This document shows, piece after piece, positions 17,292-26,049 of a stretch of DNA of 64,000 bases (positions are counted from its first letter, which is position 1; every line of letters begins with the position of its first letter). The translations under genes were made by a program, and so were the position numbers. The stretch spans positions 20,609 to 84,608 of the forward strand of contig JAAVCX010000025.1 of assembly GCA_014802105.1 (NCBI GenBank). Reading direction: 5' to 3'. The DNA comes from Bacteroides sp. GTDB taxonomy: Bacteria > Bacteroidota > Bacteroidia > Bacteroidales > Muribaculaceae. Below the pieces are notes generated by a model that saw only the letters and a list, made by a program, of their open reading frames with translations, ran no database searches and had not been told where the DNA came from.

Positions 17292-17331
17292 AGCCCGACC
17301 GTCTCCTCCCCAGAGGCGGTCGGGCTGATCT
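17292..17331 (+). terminator. Terminator after the adenylation-domain gene
   Basis: A 10-base GC-rich stem (AGCCCGACCG at 17292-17301, CGGTCGGGCT at 17317-17326) is followed by GATCTTTG. It lies about 60 bases after the stop codon. Confidence 0.75.
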
Positions 17332-17347
17332 TTGTAAGGCTTTAGGA

Positions 17348-17375
17348 GGCAATTCGGGATTATTGCCGGTTTTTT
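17348..17375 (+). terminator. Second small hairpin with T run
   Basis: GGCAAT (17348-17353) pairs with ATTGCC (17362-17367) and is followed by GG and TTTTTT. It could back up the stronger terminator just upstream. The T run also adjoins the -7 box TATTTTTG at 17378-17385 that probably serves the next gene. Confidence 0.5.
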
Positions 17376-17414
17376 AGTATTTTTGCTACCTGAATCTTGC
17401 AACTCTAACTGACC

Positions 17415-19358
17415 ATGAAAAGTAAATTTTTACTACCGATGATAGCCTTGCTGTCGGTCGCCGATGCCGGCGCGGCCGAGATCAGCAGTCCCTCGGGCCG
17501 AGTGACAGTCACTACTGGTGTCACCGAGGTGGGAGCGCCTTATTACAGTGTGAGTCTCGACGGACATCGGATGATCGTCAATTCGCCTCTTGGCATCGTG
17601 ACCGATTTTGCTGATCTGTCCACAGGTCTTTCAGAAAGCAACATACACTCAGAGCGCGACCGCCGCACTTACACTCAGGATCGCATCAAGCGTAGCCGTG
17701 TGGAAGTAGATGCCACGCGCGCCACGGTCACTTATCGAAGTGACGACGGCCGACGGCTGGAAATGGATTGGCATGTGGCCGACGACGGCGTGGCTTTCCG
17801 CTACAGAGTGCCCCGGCAGGGAGGCAGAGCTTCGATGAGAGTCGTGGAGGAGAAGACAGGTTTTAATTTCCCCGACTCGACGAGGGCTTTTCTGACCTCC
17901 CAGTGTGACCCGATGACCGGGTGGAAGCGGTCAAAACCGAGCTATGAGGAATACTATGCAGTAGACGTTCCCGTCGGGACAGACTCGCAATATGGCCACG
18001 GCTACACCTTTCCCGCTCTGTTTCATCTCCAGGGCGACCGTTGGGCTCTGGTCTCGGAGACGGGAGTCGACGGCTACTACTGTGCTTCGCGTCTGAGCGA
18101 CTATGCTGACGGTGGCTATACCGTGGCCTATCCTATGGAAGGAGAGAATAATTCCAACGGCACTGTTGCGCCGGCCTTGGCTGTACCCGGCACTACTCCC
18201 TGGCGATTGATAGCTCTCGGCGACAGCCCTGCGCCCATAGTGGAGACCACTCTGCCCTGGGATCTTGTGGAGCCGCTCTATTCCATCGACACTCCGGCGC
18301 GTCATGGCAAAGGTACCTGGAGCTGGATACTCTGGCAGGATGCCAGTATCAATTATGCCGACCAGTTGAAGTTCATAGACCTGGCCGCCGATATGGGCTA
18401 CGACAATGTGTTGGTCGATGCCGGCTGGGATCGAAACATAGGTGAGGAGAAGATGCTCGATCTCTTTGATTATGCCCGCGCAAAAGGAGTCAAACCTATA
18501 TTGTGGTTCTCGTCGTCGGGCAGTTGGAATGACATCGAGCAGAGCCCGGTCAACCGCATGGATCGTCCCATTGTGCGCAAGCAGTGGATGAAATGGATGC
18601 AGACCAACGGAGTGGATGCCATCAAGGTCGATTTTTTCGGTGGCGACAAGCAAGAGACTATCCGCCTCTATGAGGATATACTGAGCGACGCGGCTGACCA
18701 TGGCATCGAGGTGATATTTCACGGTTGCACTCTGCCGCGCGGTTGGGAGCGGATGTATCCCAACTTTGTCGGGGCCGAGGCCGTGCTGGCTTCGGAGAAC
18801 CTGGTGTTCAGTCAGGAGTTCTGTGATAAGGAGGCTCTTCATGCCACTCTCCATCCATTCATACGCAACGCAGTTGCATCGATGGAATATGGCGGCACAG
18901 TGCTCAATCACCGGCTCAACCGCGGGAATAACGGTGGCAGCCGACGTGTCACCACCGATGCGTTTCAGCTCGCGCTGGCGGTGCTCTTTCAGAATCCTGT
19001 CCAAAATTTCGCTCTGGCACCTAATAATCTCCTTGATGCGCCACGCCAGGCTATCGAGTTTATGAGAGAGGTACCCACGGTGTGGGACGATACACGTTTT
19101 ATCGAGGGGTATCCGGGACGCTATGTCGTGTTGGCCCGGCGCAACGGGGACAAATGGTACATAGCCGGAGTCAGTAATCTCGAGAGTCCTGTGACACTCG
19201 ATCTCGATCTTTCGTTATATGCAGACGGTGGGCCGTTGACTCTTATCAGTGATTCAACTCTGTCTCTGGACGAGCGTCCGGTGGTGGAGCCTGACAGCCG
19301 CGGCCATTTCAAAGTGACTCTCGAGCCGCGTTCGGGGTTTGTCATCAGTCATCGTTGA
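17415..19358 (+). CDS. Glycoside hydrolase family 97, probably retaining alpha-galactosidase type
   Basis: A 647-residue secreted glycosidase with a signal peptide ending near residue 21 (ADAGAAE). The N-terminal beta-sandwich (to about 290) is followed by a TIM barrel (WSWILWQDASINYADQLKFI) and a C-terminal beta domain, the GH97 order. At the strand holding IKVDFFGGDK an aspartate is present (D406). GH97 enzymes with Asp here are the retaining branch, typified by the Bacteroides alpha-galactosidase, while inverting SusB-type enzymes lack it. GAEAV (E455) is a candidate acid/base residue. The gene is not next to a SusC/SusD pair. It probably acts in the periplasm or at the cell surface on alpha-galactosides. 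Confidence 0.9.
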   Translation: MKSKFLLPMIALLSVADAGAAEISSPSGRVTVTTGVTEVGAPYYSVSLDGHRMIVNSPLGIVTDFADLSTGLSESNIHSERDRRTYTQDRIKRSRVEVDATRATVTYRSDDGRRLEMDWHVADDGVAFRYRVPRQGGRASMRVVEEKTGFNFPDSTRAFLTSQCDPMTGWKRSKPSYEEYYAVDVPVGTDSQYGHGYTFPALFHLQGDRWALVSETGVDGYYCASRLSDYADGGYTVAYPMEGENNSNGTVAPALAVPGTTPWRLIALGDSPAPIVETTLPWDLVEPLYSIDTPARHGKGTWSWILWQDASINYADQLKFIDLAADMGYDNVLVDAGWDRNIGEEKMLDLFDYARAKGVKPILWFSSSGSWNDIEQSPVNRMDRPIVRKQWMKWMQTNGVDAIKVDFFGGDKQETIRLYEDILSDAADHGIEVIFHGCTLPRGWERMYPNFVGAEAVLASENLVFSQEFCDKEALHATLHPFIRNAVASMEYGGTVLNHRLNRGNNGGSRRVTTDAFQLALAVLFQNPVQNFALAPNNLLDAPRQAIEFMREVPTVWDDTRFIEGYPGRYVVLARRNGDKWYIAGVSNLESPVTLDLDLSLYADGGPLTLISDSTLSLDERPVVEPDSRGHFKVTLEPRSGFVISHR

Positions 19359-19402
19359 ACCTGCCGATGTGCTGCCAAGCTGCTCCAAGTCATTACAAAT
19401 AA

Positions 19403-19462
19403 AAGCTCAACGCTCAGGCGGTGACGGCATCAGAGTGTCGTTCACGCCTGAGCGTTGAGCTT
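19403..19462. terminator. Bidirectional terminator between the GH97 gene and the basic secreted protein gene
   Basis: A perfect 18-base stem (19403-19420 with 19445-19462) encloses a 24-base loop between converging genes. The arms begin and end with AA/TT tracts. It likely ends both transcripts. Confidence 0.75.
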
Positions 19463-19497
19463 AGATATAATAATTTCGCTGAGCTTTATAGCTTGGT

Positions 19498-20091
19498 TCA
19501 CGAAGCTTTTTCGGTCACGGCAGTGTTCTTGTCGCTCTTGGCACCTTTGGCACCTTTGCCGTTTTTGGCGAAATTACGGTTTTTCTTTGAGTTGCGGGCA
19601 GTGTTCTTGTTCTTACGGTCTTTCTTGGCAAACTTGCGGTCTTTGGAGCCTTTGCGCTGACCCTGTTTGTCTACCTTGTTGACAAAGTTGTTCTCGAGAA
19701 ACTGCACATACTGCTCGGGGGTGAGGATCTGCTTGATCTTGGCGAGATAGTCGCGGCGCTCCTTGGCGATTGACTGTTTGCGGGCATCTTTTTTAGCCTT
19801 GGCCTCGGCGCGTTTCTTTTCTCTGAGCTGTTTTTTCTGCTCGGCGAGCTGTTTCTTCTGCTCACCTTCGGCCTTTTTGAGATCCATGATCTTGGCTTTC
19901 TGCTGGTCGGTGAGGTTGAGACTCTCGAAGGGTTTGAGGATGTCCCGGGGTTCACCACCCTTACGGGCTTTCATCTCGGTGCGCGGTTTGTTTTCATTTT
20001 TGGAGTCTTTGCTGTCGGGGGTGGCGGCAAACGCGGTGAGACAGGTGGATGAGGCGAAAAGTATAGCGAGGGTAAGAATTGTCTTTTTCAT
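19498..20091 (-). CDS. Secreted, extremely lysine-rich LTxxQ (Spy/CpxP-like) protein
   Basis: A 197-residue protein with a signal peptide (MKKTILTLAILFASS..., cleavage near AFAA, residue 23). Two short LTxxQ-like motifs are seen, LNLTDQQKAKIMDLKK and ILTPEQYVQFLEN, with a charged helix of about 60 residues rich in Lys, Glu, Gln and Arg between them. This is the plan of Spy/CpxP periplasmic chaperone-like proteins. The last 50 residues are almost entirely Lys, Arg, Asn, Gly and Ala (for example KKDRKNKNTARNSKKNR), which is not typical of Spy and may bind nucleic acid or anionic polymers. Its role is inferred only. A shared terminator lies just downstream. Confidence 0.75.
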   Translation of the reverse strand: MKKTILTLAILFASSTCLTAFAATPDSKDSKNENKPRTEMKARKGGEPRDILKPFESLNLTDQQKAKIMDLKKAEGEQKKQLAEQKKQLREKKRAEAKAKKDARKQSIAKERRDYLAKIKQILTPEQYVQFLENNFVNKVDKQGQRKGSKDRKFAKKDRKNKNTARNSKKNRNFAKNGKGAKGAKSDKNTAVTEKAS

Positions 20092-20239
20092 ATCAGTTGA
20101 GGTTTTGGAGATAATTAATTTATAATCGGAGACGGCCGGGGCCGTTTCAGTGGTAGCTACAATTCTAAGACTCTCGCAAATGGTGATGGTTTAAAGTGTT
20201 AGATTATAAAATTTGTTAATGCGCTTGAGGGGCGCGGAC

Positions 20240-20632
20240 TCAATTAACTATCTCGCGCCCGAGAATAAGCATCAGTATACCTATTATAAAGGTTGCTGAG
20301 ATATATAGCGAAAGTGTTGCCCACTGGCCTTGATCGGCCAGCCGCCAGATGTCGTCGGCAAAGGTTGAGTAGGTGGTGAAGCCGCCGCAGAAACCGGTGA
20401 TGAGCAGGAGACTCTGGGAGGATGAGAGAAGGTGGGCTCGTTCAAAAAGCCCGTAGAAGAGACCTATGAGAAAACATCCGAGCACGTTGACCAGGAATGT
20501 GCCTGAGAAGGGTGGGATGAATACCCAGTCGCGAGCGTGGGCGGCAAACAATCGTCCTGTCAGATAGCGGCAGCATGTGCCGGCAAAGCCTCCTGTACCT
20601 GCAAGGAGTGTTGATCTTAACAATTCTGTCAT
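20240..20632 (-). CDS. crcB: Fluoride channel FluC/CrcB
   Basis: A 130-residue, four-helix membrane protein that exports fluoride as a dual-topology dimer. The conserved GCFLIGLFYG and GFCGGFTTYSTF segments, the latter holding the Phe and Thr residues that line the pore and the central Na+ site region, are present, and the length is normal. It starts 16 bases after aroB at the end of the long minus-strand run from queF. No fluoride riboswitch is apparent before it, and the neighbours are unrelated to fluoride. Confidence 0.94.
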   Translation of the reverse strand: MTELLRSTLLAGTGGFAGTCCRYLTGRLFAAHARDWVFIPPFSGTFLVNVLGCFLIGLFYGLFERAHLLSSSQSLLLITGFCGGFTTYSTFADDIWRLADQGQWATLSLYISATFIIGILMLILGREIVN

Positions 20633-20648
20633 AGTGACTGAATAAAGG

Positions 20649-21695
20649 TTATAACCCCATCAGATCTCTGAAGATGTCAAGGGCCGAGCGTATATCGTCG
20701 GTCGAGGCGGTGCAGTCGATGACCGGGTGGCCGGGAGAGTCAAGGAGAGTGAAGTTTATATGGTCGGGAGTGTCGTTTTTCTTGTCGTGGCGCATTAGCT
20801 CGATGAGTCGGTCAGTGTCCTTGCAGGTGATGGCAGGAGCGCCATAGCCTTGAGAACGCAGATAGCCGGCATAGCGGTAGAGCTGGGCCGAAGGGAAGGA
20901 ACGGGTCAGGTGAGAGAGGATCATCTCTACGAGTATACCCCAGGCGACGGCATATCCGTGAGGCACGGGCGAATTGTTGTCGAGCGCCAGCGATTCAAAG
21001 GCGTGACCGGCGGTGTGGCCCAGGTTGAGGGCGCGGCGTATCCCTTTCTCAAAGGGGTCTTGCAGGACTATATTCTCCTTAACCTTGACGCTCTTCTCGA
21101 GCAGTGGCAACAATTCCCCGAGTGGTGCCGAGCTGATATCGTAGTCAAGCAGTGAGTCATAGTCGGCGGCCGAGGAGAGAAGTCCGTGTTTGATCATTTC
21201 GGCATAGCCCGAAAGCAGTTCGGTGGGTGGCAGGGTGGAGAAGGTGGAGGTGGAGATGATCACTGCATCGGCGGGGGCGAAGGCTCCGACTTCGTTTTTG
21301 TAGCCGAGGAAATTGATACCTGTCTTACCACCGACGGCGGCATCGACGGCCGAGAGCAGGGTGGTGGGCAGATTGATAAATCTCACTCCGCGCTTGAAAG
21401 TCGCTGCGGCAAAACCTCCCATATCGGTGACCACGCCGCCTCCGATATTGATGACAAGCGACCGGCGGGTGGCTCCCTGCTCTATGAGTGAGCTCCAGAT
21501 GGCCGAGAGCGAGGTGAGATCTTTGGCGCTGTCACCGGCCGGGGTGGTGATCACGCTCCAGGGGAGGTCGAGCCGCGGGAGCACCTCGGTGGCTACATTA
21601 ACGTCGGTGACGATGTGGACTGATGCAGGCGCGAGGGAGTCGACGAGCGAATGGAGCGCCGGGGTAATATCGTTGGTGTATAAGATTTTCTGCAT
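20649..21695 (-). CDS. aroB: 3-dehydroquinate synthase
   Basis: Converts DAHP to 3-dehydroquinate, the second step of the shikimate pathway, with NAD+ and a divalent metal. The 348-residue enzyme has the NAD-binding NIGGGVVTDMGGFAAAT and NLPTTLLSAVDAAVGGKTGIN signature (both shortened here), metal ligands in LSGYAEMIKHG and the HTAGHAFE histidines. The start is the ATG at 21695 (MQKILYTND); a TTG three codons earlier would overlap the HAD gene. It begins five bases after that gene's stop codon, inside the compact queF-to-crcB run. No other aro genes are nearby. Confidence 0.95.
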   Translation of the reverse strand: MQKILYTNDITPALHSLVDSLAPASVHIVTDVNVATEVLPRLDLPWSVITTPAGDSAKDLTSLSAIWSSLIEQGATRRSLVINIGGGVVTDMGGFAAATFKRGVRFINLPTTLLSAVDAAVGGKTGINFLGYKNEVGAFAPADAVIISTSTFSTLPPTELLSGYAEMIKHGLLSSAADYDSLLDYDISSAPLGELLPLLEKSVKVKENIVLQDPFEKGIRRALNLGHTAGHAFESLALDNNSPVPHGYAVAWGILVEMILSHLTRSFPSAQLYRYAGYLRSQGYGAPAITCKDTDRLIELMRHDKKNDTPDHINFTLLDSPGHPVIDCTASTDDIRSALDIFRDLMGL

Positions 21696-21700
21696 GTGAC

Positions 21701-22453
21701 TCAAAGGGGATTGATGGTGACGGCCATAGCCTGGAGCAGAGCGGGGAGCGAGTGGGCAAACTCTTCCATGGAGGGGAAGATGATGTCGGCCCCGGCGGCC
21801 TGCATCTCGGAGTAGGGGATAGGGCCGGTGGTGACGGCTATAGTGAATGCCCCCGAGCGGTGGCCGGCGAGCACGCCCAGAGGGGCGTTTTCGATAACGA
21901 TGGATTGCCGGGGGGTGACACCGGCAAGAGCCATGGCTCGCTCGAAGGGTTCGGGGTCGGGTTTGCCGTGGGTGACATCGCGCGAAGTGATGCGGCGGTC
22001 GGCGGCAAAGAGACCGGGAAAGTCAGTGTCGAGACGGGAGATGAGACTGTTCTGACCAGAGCCGGTGACGAGCACGCGCTCCAGGCCTGCGTCGCGCAGG
22101 GTGGTGACCATCTCGAGGGCTCCCGGCATCGGAGGCACGGGCGGAAGTTCCGAGAAGTAGACAGTCTTGAGATGATAGAGGCGCTGTATCTCCTCGTCGG
22201 TGGCATGCCGGCCGAAGCCGCGGGAGATGAACATCTCGATGGTGTCGGCGCCTGTGCGTCCCTCATAGAGATAAAATTCGTCGCGGGTGCAGGGTATGCC
22301 GAGTTCCGAGATGAGACGGTGCCAGGCGGCGGTGTGGTTGCGCATGGAGTCATAGAGGGTGCCGTCCATATCGATGAGGGCTGCCTTGGCATCGATACGA
22401 TCATAGTGGCGCGATTGCAGGAAGCGGATTATCTCAGACTGAAAGAGTATCAT
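21701..22453 (-). CDS. HAD-superfamily hydrolase (beta-phosphoglucomutase-like)
   Basis: A 250-residue cytosolic phosphatase or phosphomutase of HAD subfamily IA. Motif I is DMDGTLYDS (nucleophile D28, acid D30), motif II is LVTGSG, the motif III lysine is in HGKPDPEPF, and motif IV is IENAPLGV; the beta-phosphoglucomutase family usually has ED in place of EN here. A four-helix cap lies between motifs I and II. The start overlaps the stop codon of the AsmA-like gene (ATGA), so translation is coupled. The natural substrate, a sugar phosphate at a guess, cannot be read from sequence. Confidence 0.9.
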   Translation of the reverse strand: MILFQSEIIRFLQSRHYDRIDAKAALIDMDGTLYDSMRNHTAAWHRLISELGIPCTRDEFYLYEGRTGADTIEMFISRGFGRHATDEEIQRLYHLKTVYFSELPPVPPMPGALEMVTTLRDAGLERVLVTGSGQNSLISRLDTDFPGLFAADRRITSRDVTHGKPDPEPFERAMALAGVTPRQSIVIENAPLGVLAGHRSGAFTIAVTTGPIPYSEMQAAGADIIFPSMEEFAHSLPALLQAMAVTINPL

Positions 22454-25400
22454 TTACGCGATTTTTTGTTCTTTTTGTTTTGAGACGGGACAGTGCTGTC
22501 GGCCGGAGCCGGAGGTGGCGGGAGGAGTCCCTGCTCGATGAAGTAGAGCGAGTCGGCGCGCGAGATGGTGTCACCGCTGATGTCGGAGGTCTCGCCGACT
22601 GAGGTTCTATTGAGCGACGGGAGATCCCTGGATAGAAAATCGTTGGGGCGCACCGACGATTTGGAGACTCCGCGGCGGAAAGCGTCTCTGATCTCGCGCA
22701 CGAGGTTGATGCGCGTGGTGTCGGCGATAGCTACCGTGCGCGGCATGTTCTTCTCGTTGAAACGTGCCCGGCCCAGACGTATCTTCATTTTGTCGACATT
22801 GCCCGTGACATTGATTCCGAAGCGGAAGGGGAGCGGCGATTTGAGCACGGCTATGTGATAGTTGAGATTCATAGCCAGGTCGTTGGTGCCCTCCACTCCC
22901 AGTCGGTAGCGGTCGATGTTGAAGATGAAGGGGAACATCTGCATGCGGGAGTTGTCGATGAGCATTTCGACGGTCATTGAGTCGATCATGTTGTGGCCCT
23001 TGTCCTTGAAGAGGAGCCAGCGCGAGATAGTGCGGAAGGTCTCCTCGTCGAGTACCACGAGCGAGTCGCCCGAGATGCGCACGGCCGCTTTGAGCGACGG
23101 GATGTCGAGATTCATGACCGAGTCGAGATTGGAGGTCGCGGCTACGGTGGCATTGATGACACCGTCGATGCCGCTGAGGGCGGGCATCAGGGAGTCGATA
23201 GAGGGGATGAGATCAAGAAATTGACCTATACGCAGCCTGTCGACTCCGAGGTCAAAGGCAAATGAGGCCTCATTTTTTGAAGGGGCTGTGTAGAGGGCGT
23301 TGAGACTGAGGGCTCCGACATCGCTGCGGGCCGAGAGGCGGGAGAGGTTGAGGGCGCCGTCAAAGGCATTGAGGGTGCCGTTGAAGTCGTGGAAGGCCAG
23401 GTCGGAGTAGAGGATATGGCGAGCCTTGACCTCGAGTTGAGCTTCGATATTTGAAGGTATGATCAGCACTCCGGCCGTGTCGGCCGAGACAGAGGTGACC
23501 TGAGACTGAAGGGCCTGCTCGTTCATCCCTGCATCGTCGAGATAGACGGCGCCCGTGTGGGAGTCGGCGTATGCCGCCCCGGCAAATGTAGCGGCGGCAA
23601 TCTCGTTGACATCAATGGTGTCGCCCGAGAGGGTCAGGTCGGCATGCAGGGTCTGGGAACCGTTGCGCGAGGTGAGCGCACGCGAGATGTTGGAGACCGA
23701 TCCGCTGACGCTGAAGTCTGAACGTCCCAGACTCACTTTTGTCTCATGGAGTGTGATAGAGTCGGTGGTGAAGCGCATATCGAGTCCTTCGATCGAGTTG
23801 CGCAGAGGAAAGAGCGGAGTAAAGAGTCTCACCCTGGCGGCCTTGAGCGTACCTGATGCGTTCCAGCGTCTCAGGATAGTCTTGAGAGTGCGGTCGACCT
23901 CGAGGGAGGCTCTATCGTCATATGTCTCGCCGGGGGTTGCAGATCTCGAACGGGAGGTGTCGGGCCGGCTGCGACGCTCGCTTCTGATTATAGCCGAGGT
24001 CAAGGTAGAGATGGAGTCGCGCGTGAGGCCCGGATAGAGCCGGCGCAGGGAGTCGGCGAGTGCCCGCCGGCGTTGCTGGATGGGGGAGTCGGAGGGATGG
24101 ACTCTCATTGTCGATGAGAGATCGCGCAGGATCGCACGCATGGTGCTGTCGCCATAGAAAGTTGTACCCGACGAGATGTTGAGCGAGAGCTGAGGCTCGC
24201 GGGCGTTGCCTTTGTATCGGGTGAGGGCACCGCCTATGGTGGCGTTGCGCAGGAACACACGTGTTGAGTCGGTGAGGTCTCTGAAAAGCAGGTGTTTCAC
24301 TTCGATGCGGCCGCCGATCGGGTTGATGCGTGTGGTGTCGATACTCGATGAGACGTTGCGTGTGCCGAGTCCGGCTTTCAGTGCGCCTACCCGGGTCTCG
24401 ATCCCTTCGAGATTGGCCGAGAGAGTGTCGATGCTGACAGAGAGGGTGAGCAGGGAGTCGGCCGAGAGATTGTCGCGCACGAACGAGGTGTTGGTGCCGA
24501 GTCGCAGGTCGGCGTGGCGGCTATAAATATTTACCGGTATCTCGGGCATATCTACATTGAGGTCAGAGAGCTCGGCCGAACCGGTGAGGCGTATGCGGTG
24601 GAAGTTGTCGCGGCTCAGGTTGCTTTGCCGCAGGTCAAACTCACAGTCGGCCATGAGTCGGCCACTCACTTTGCCGGGTATCATCTGCAGGATGCTGCGC
24701 GGTAGTTTGGCAAATCCGAGGCCGCCGCGGAAGGTGCCGGTGATGTGAGGGTCGCTCAGAAGCGAAGTGACATTGCCGCTGACGCCGAAGCCCATACCGG
24801 GAGCGCGGGCCACGAGACGGTCGATGCTGACAACAGATTTATCGGGATCATTGCCGTCGACCGTGGCCGAGAGGCTGAGGGTGAAACTCTCGAGATCGAG
24901 ACCGTCATAGCTTGCTTTCCCCTCGGGGATATTGAGATGCAGGCCCAGCGAGGGGATGGAATCTACTCCTACGGCAAACGGGGCGGTGAGGTGAGCGTCC
25001 AGTTCGATGGTCGCTTCGGGATGCAGAGCCTCTATGTCGCCGCGCATTGTCGAGGGTATCAGGGCGATGATATGGGAGAGGGGGGTCGGCGGAAGGTTGA
25101 ACTCAAAGGTCTCGACGCGCAGGTCGTCGGCAAAGTCGAGTGTGGCATCGAGAGTCATGTTCACGTCTCCGACACGTGCCTTGACTGAGGAAAGGCCTGC
25201 GCGCAGTGGTTGACGCGCGCTCCAGTCGATGTCTCCGTCGAGCCCAAGACTCAGCCGGTTGATGGTGAAAGCACTGACCGAGGCCGAGGTGAGCCCCGAC
25301 ACGTCAAGACGGTAGAGGGGGGCGTCGTTTCCGTCAAGGCGCGTGGTGGTGAGATTGACCGAGACGTCGAGCGAGTCGGGTATCGACCTGTACCTCACGG

Positions 25401-26049
25401 GGAAGCCGTCGGTGATGGCAAACGTCCCCAGCGATATGTCGGGGATGGAGAGAGGGGTGTCTTGCTTGTCGTCCTCCTCGAGCGAGGGTGGGAATATGTC
25501 GAGACTCCAAGCCTCGGGAGTTGCCTGGATAAGATTGAGCGAGGGGGAGACGATGGTGATGTCGTAGAGGGAGATGTCGCCGGCAAGCAGTCGGGGAATA
25601 TTGACTGCACCTTCAAAGCGGGCTATGCTCAGGAGAGAGTCGGCATCGGCGGGGAGACCGGCCGCGACAGAGTCGGGGAGGTTTCTGAAGGCATGAGTGA
25701 TGACGTTCAGTGAGTCGATGCGCAGATCAAAGCGCGGGAATGTGTGCCAGAAACTTATCTCGACACGACCGATCGAGACGTCGGCCCGCAGATAGTCGTT
25801 GGCTACACGCTCGATCAGGGGGGTGAGTCGCGAGGGGGAGAGATAATTGACCGCTACGGTGATGACCGCTAATATCAGTATCAGGACTGTGGCAAGGAGG
25901 ATGCCGACAGCCCTGAGAAAACGTCTCGCCGGGCTACGGCGTGGACGCTCAGGTTTACCCGGACTGCCGGGCCGTGATGAGGATGAGTCGGCCGGTATAG
26001 TCGGTTGTGGGCCGTCAGAGGTCGGAGAGACGTGATTTTCGGGGTTCAT
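22450..26049 (-). CDS. AsmA family protein
   Basis: A 1199-residue AsmA-like protein. These are inner-membrane-anchored bridge-like proteins thought to affect lipid transport to, and assembly of, the outer membrane. A proline- and serine-rich cytoplasmic tail (residues 1-42) leads into one membrane helix (about 45-67), then a long beta-rich periplasmic region beginning LIERVANDYLRADVSIGRVE, the typical AsmA start. A region of about 600-690 is rich in Arg and Ser. The C-terminal part (INVTGNVDKMKIRLGRARF) matches the usual closing segment, followed by a basic tail. It overlaps DUF5715 upstream and the HAD gene downstream by four bases each, so the three are translationally coupled. Confidence 0.9.
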   Translation of the reverse strand: MNPENHVSPTSDGPQPTIPADSSSSRPGSPGKPERPRRSPARRFLRAVGILLATVLILILAVITVAVNYLSPSRLTPLIERVANDYLRADVSIGRVEISFWHTFPRFDLRIDSLNVITHAFRNLPDSVAAGLPADADSLLSIARFEGAVNIPRLLAGDISLYDITIVSPSLNLIQATPEAWSLDIFPPSLEEDDKQDTPLSIPDISLGTFAITDGFPVRYRSIPDSLDVSVNLTTTRLDGNDAPLYRLDVSGLTSASVSAFTINRLSLGLDGDIDWSARQPLRAGLSSVKARVGDVNMTLDATLDFADDLRVETFEFNLPPTPLSHIIALIPSTMRGDIEALHPEATIELDAHLTAPFAVGVDSIPSLGLHLNIPEGKASYDGLDLESFTLSLSATVDGNDPDKSVVSIDRLVARAPGMGFGVSGNVTSLLSDPHITGTFRGGLGFAKLPRSILQMIPGKVSGRLMADCEFDLRQSNLSRDNFHRIRLTGSAELSDLNVDMPEIPVNIYSRHADLRLGTNTSFVRDNLSADSLLTLSVSIDTLSANLEGIETRVGALKAGLGTRNVSSSIDTTRINPIGGRIEVKHLLFRDLTDSTRVFLRNATIGGALTRYKGNAREPQLSLNISSGTTFYGDSTMRAILRDLSSTMRVHPSDSPIQQRRRALADSLRRLYPGLTRDSISTLTSAIIRSERRSRPDTSRSRSATPGETYDDRASLEVDRTLKTILRRWNASGTLKAARVRLFTPLFPLRNSIEGLDMRFTTDSITLHETKVSLGRSDFSVSGSVSNISRALTSRNGSQTLHADLTLSGDTIDVNEIAAATFAGAAYADSHTGAVYLDDAGMNEQALQSQVTSVSADTAGVLIIPSNIEAQLEVKARHILYSDLAFHDFNGTLNAFDGALNLSRLSARSDVGALSLNALYTAPSKNEASFAFDLGVDRLRIGQFLDLIPSIDSLMPALSGIDGVINATVAATSNLDSVMNLDIPSLKAAVRISGDSLVVLDEETFRTISRWLLFKDKGHNMIDSMTVEMLIDNSRMQMFPFIFNIDRYRLGVEGTNDLAMNLNYHIAVLKSPLPFRFGINVTGNVDKMKIRLGRARFNEKNMPRTVAIADTTRINLVREIRDAFRRGVSKSSVRPNDFLSRDLPSLNRTSVGETSDISGDTISRADSLYFIEQGLLPPPPAPADSTVPSQNKKNKKSRK

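Noticed and set aside
20633..20648. Fluoride riboswitch for crcB
   Set aside because: Only 16 bases separate aroB and crcB, too few for the element, and no match lies in the end of aroB that I can see.
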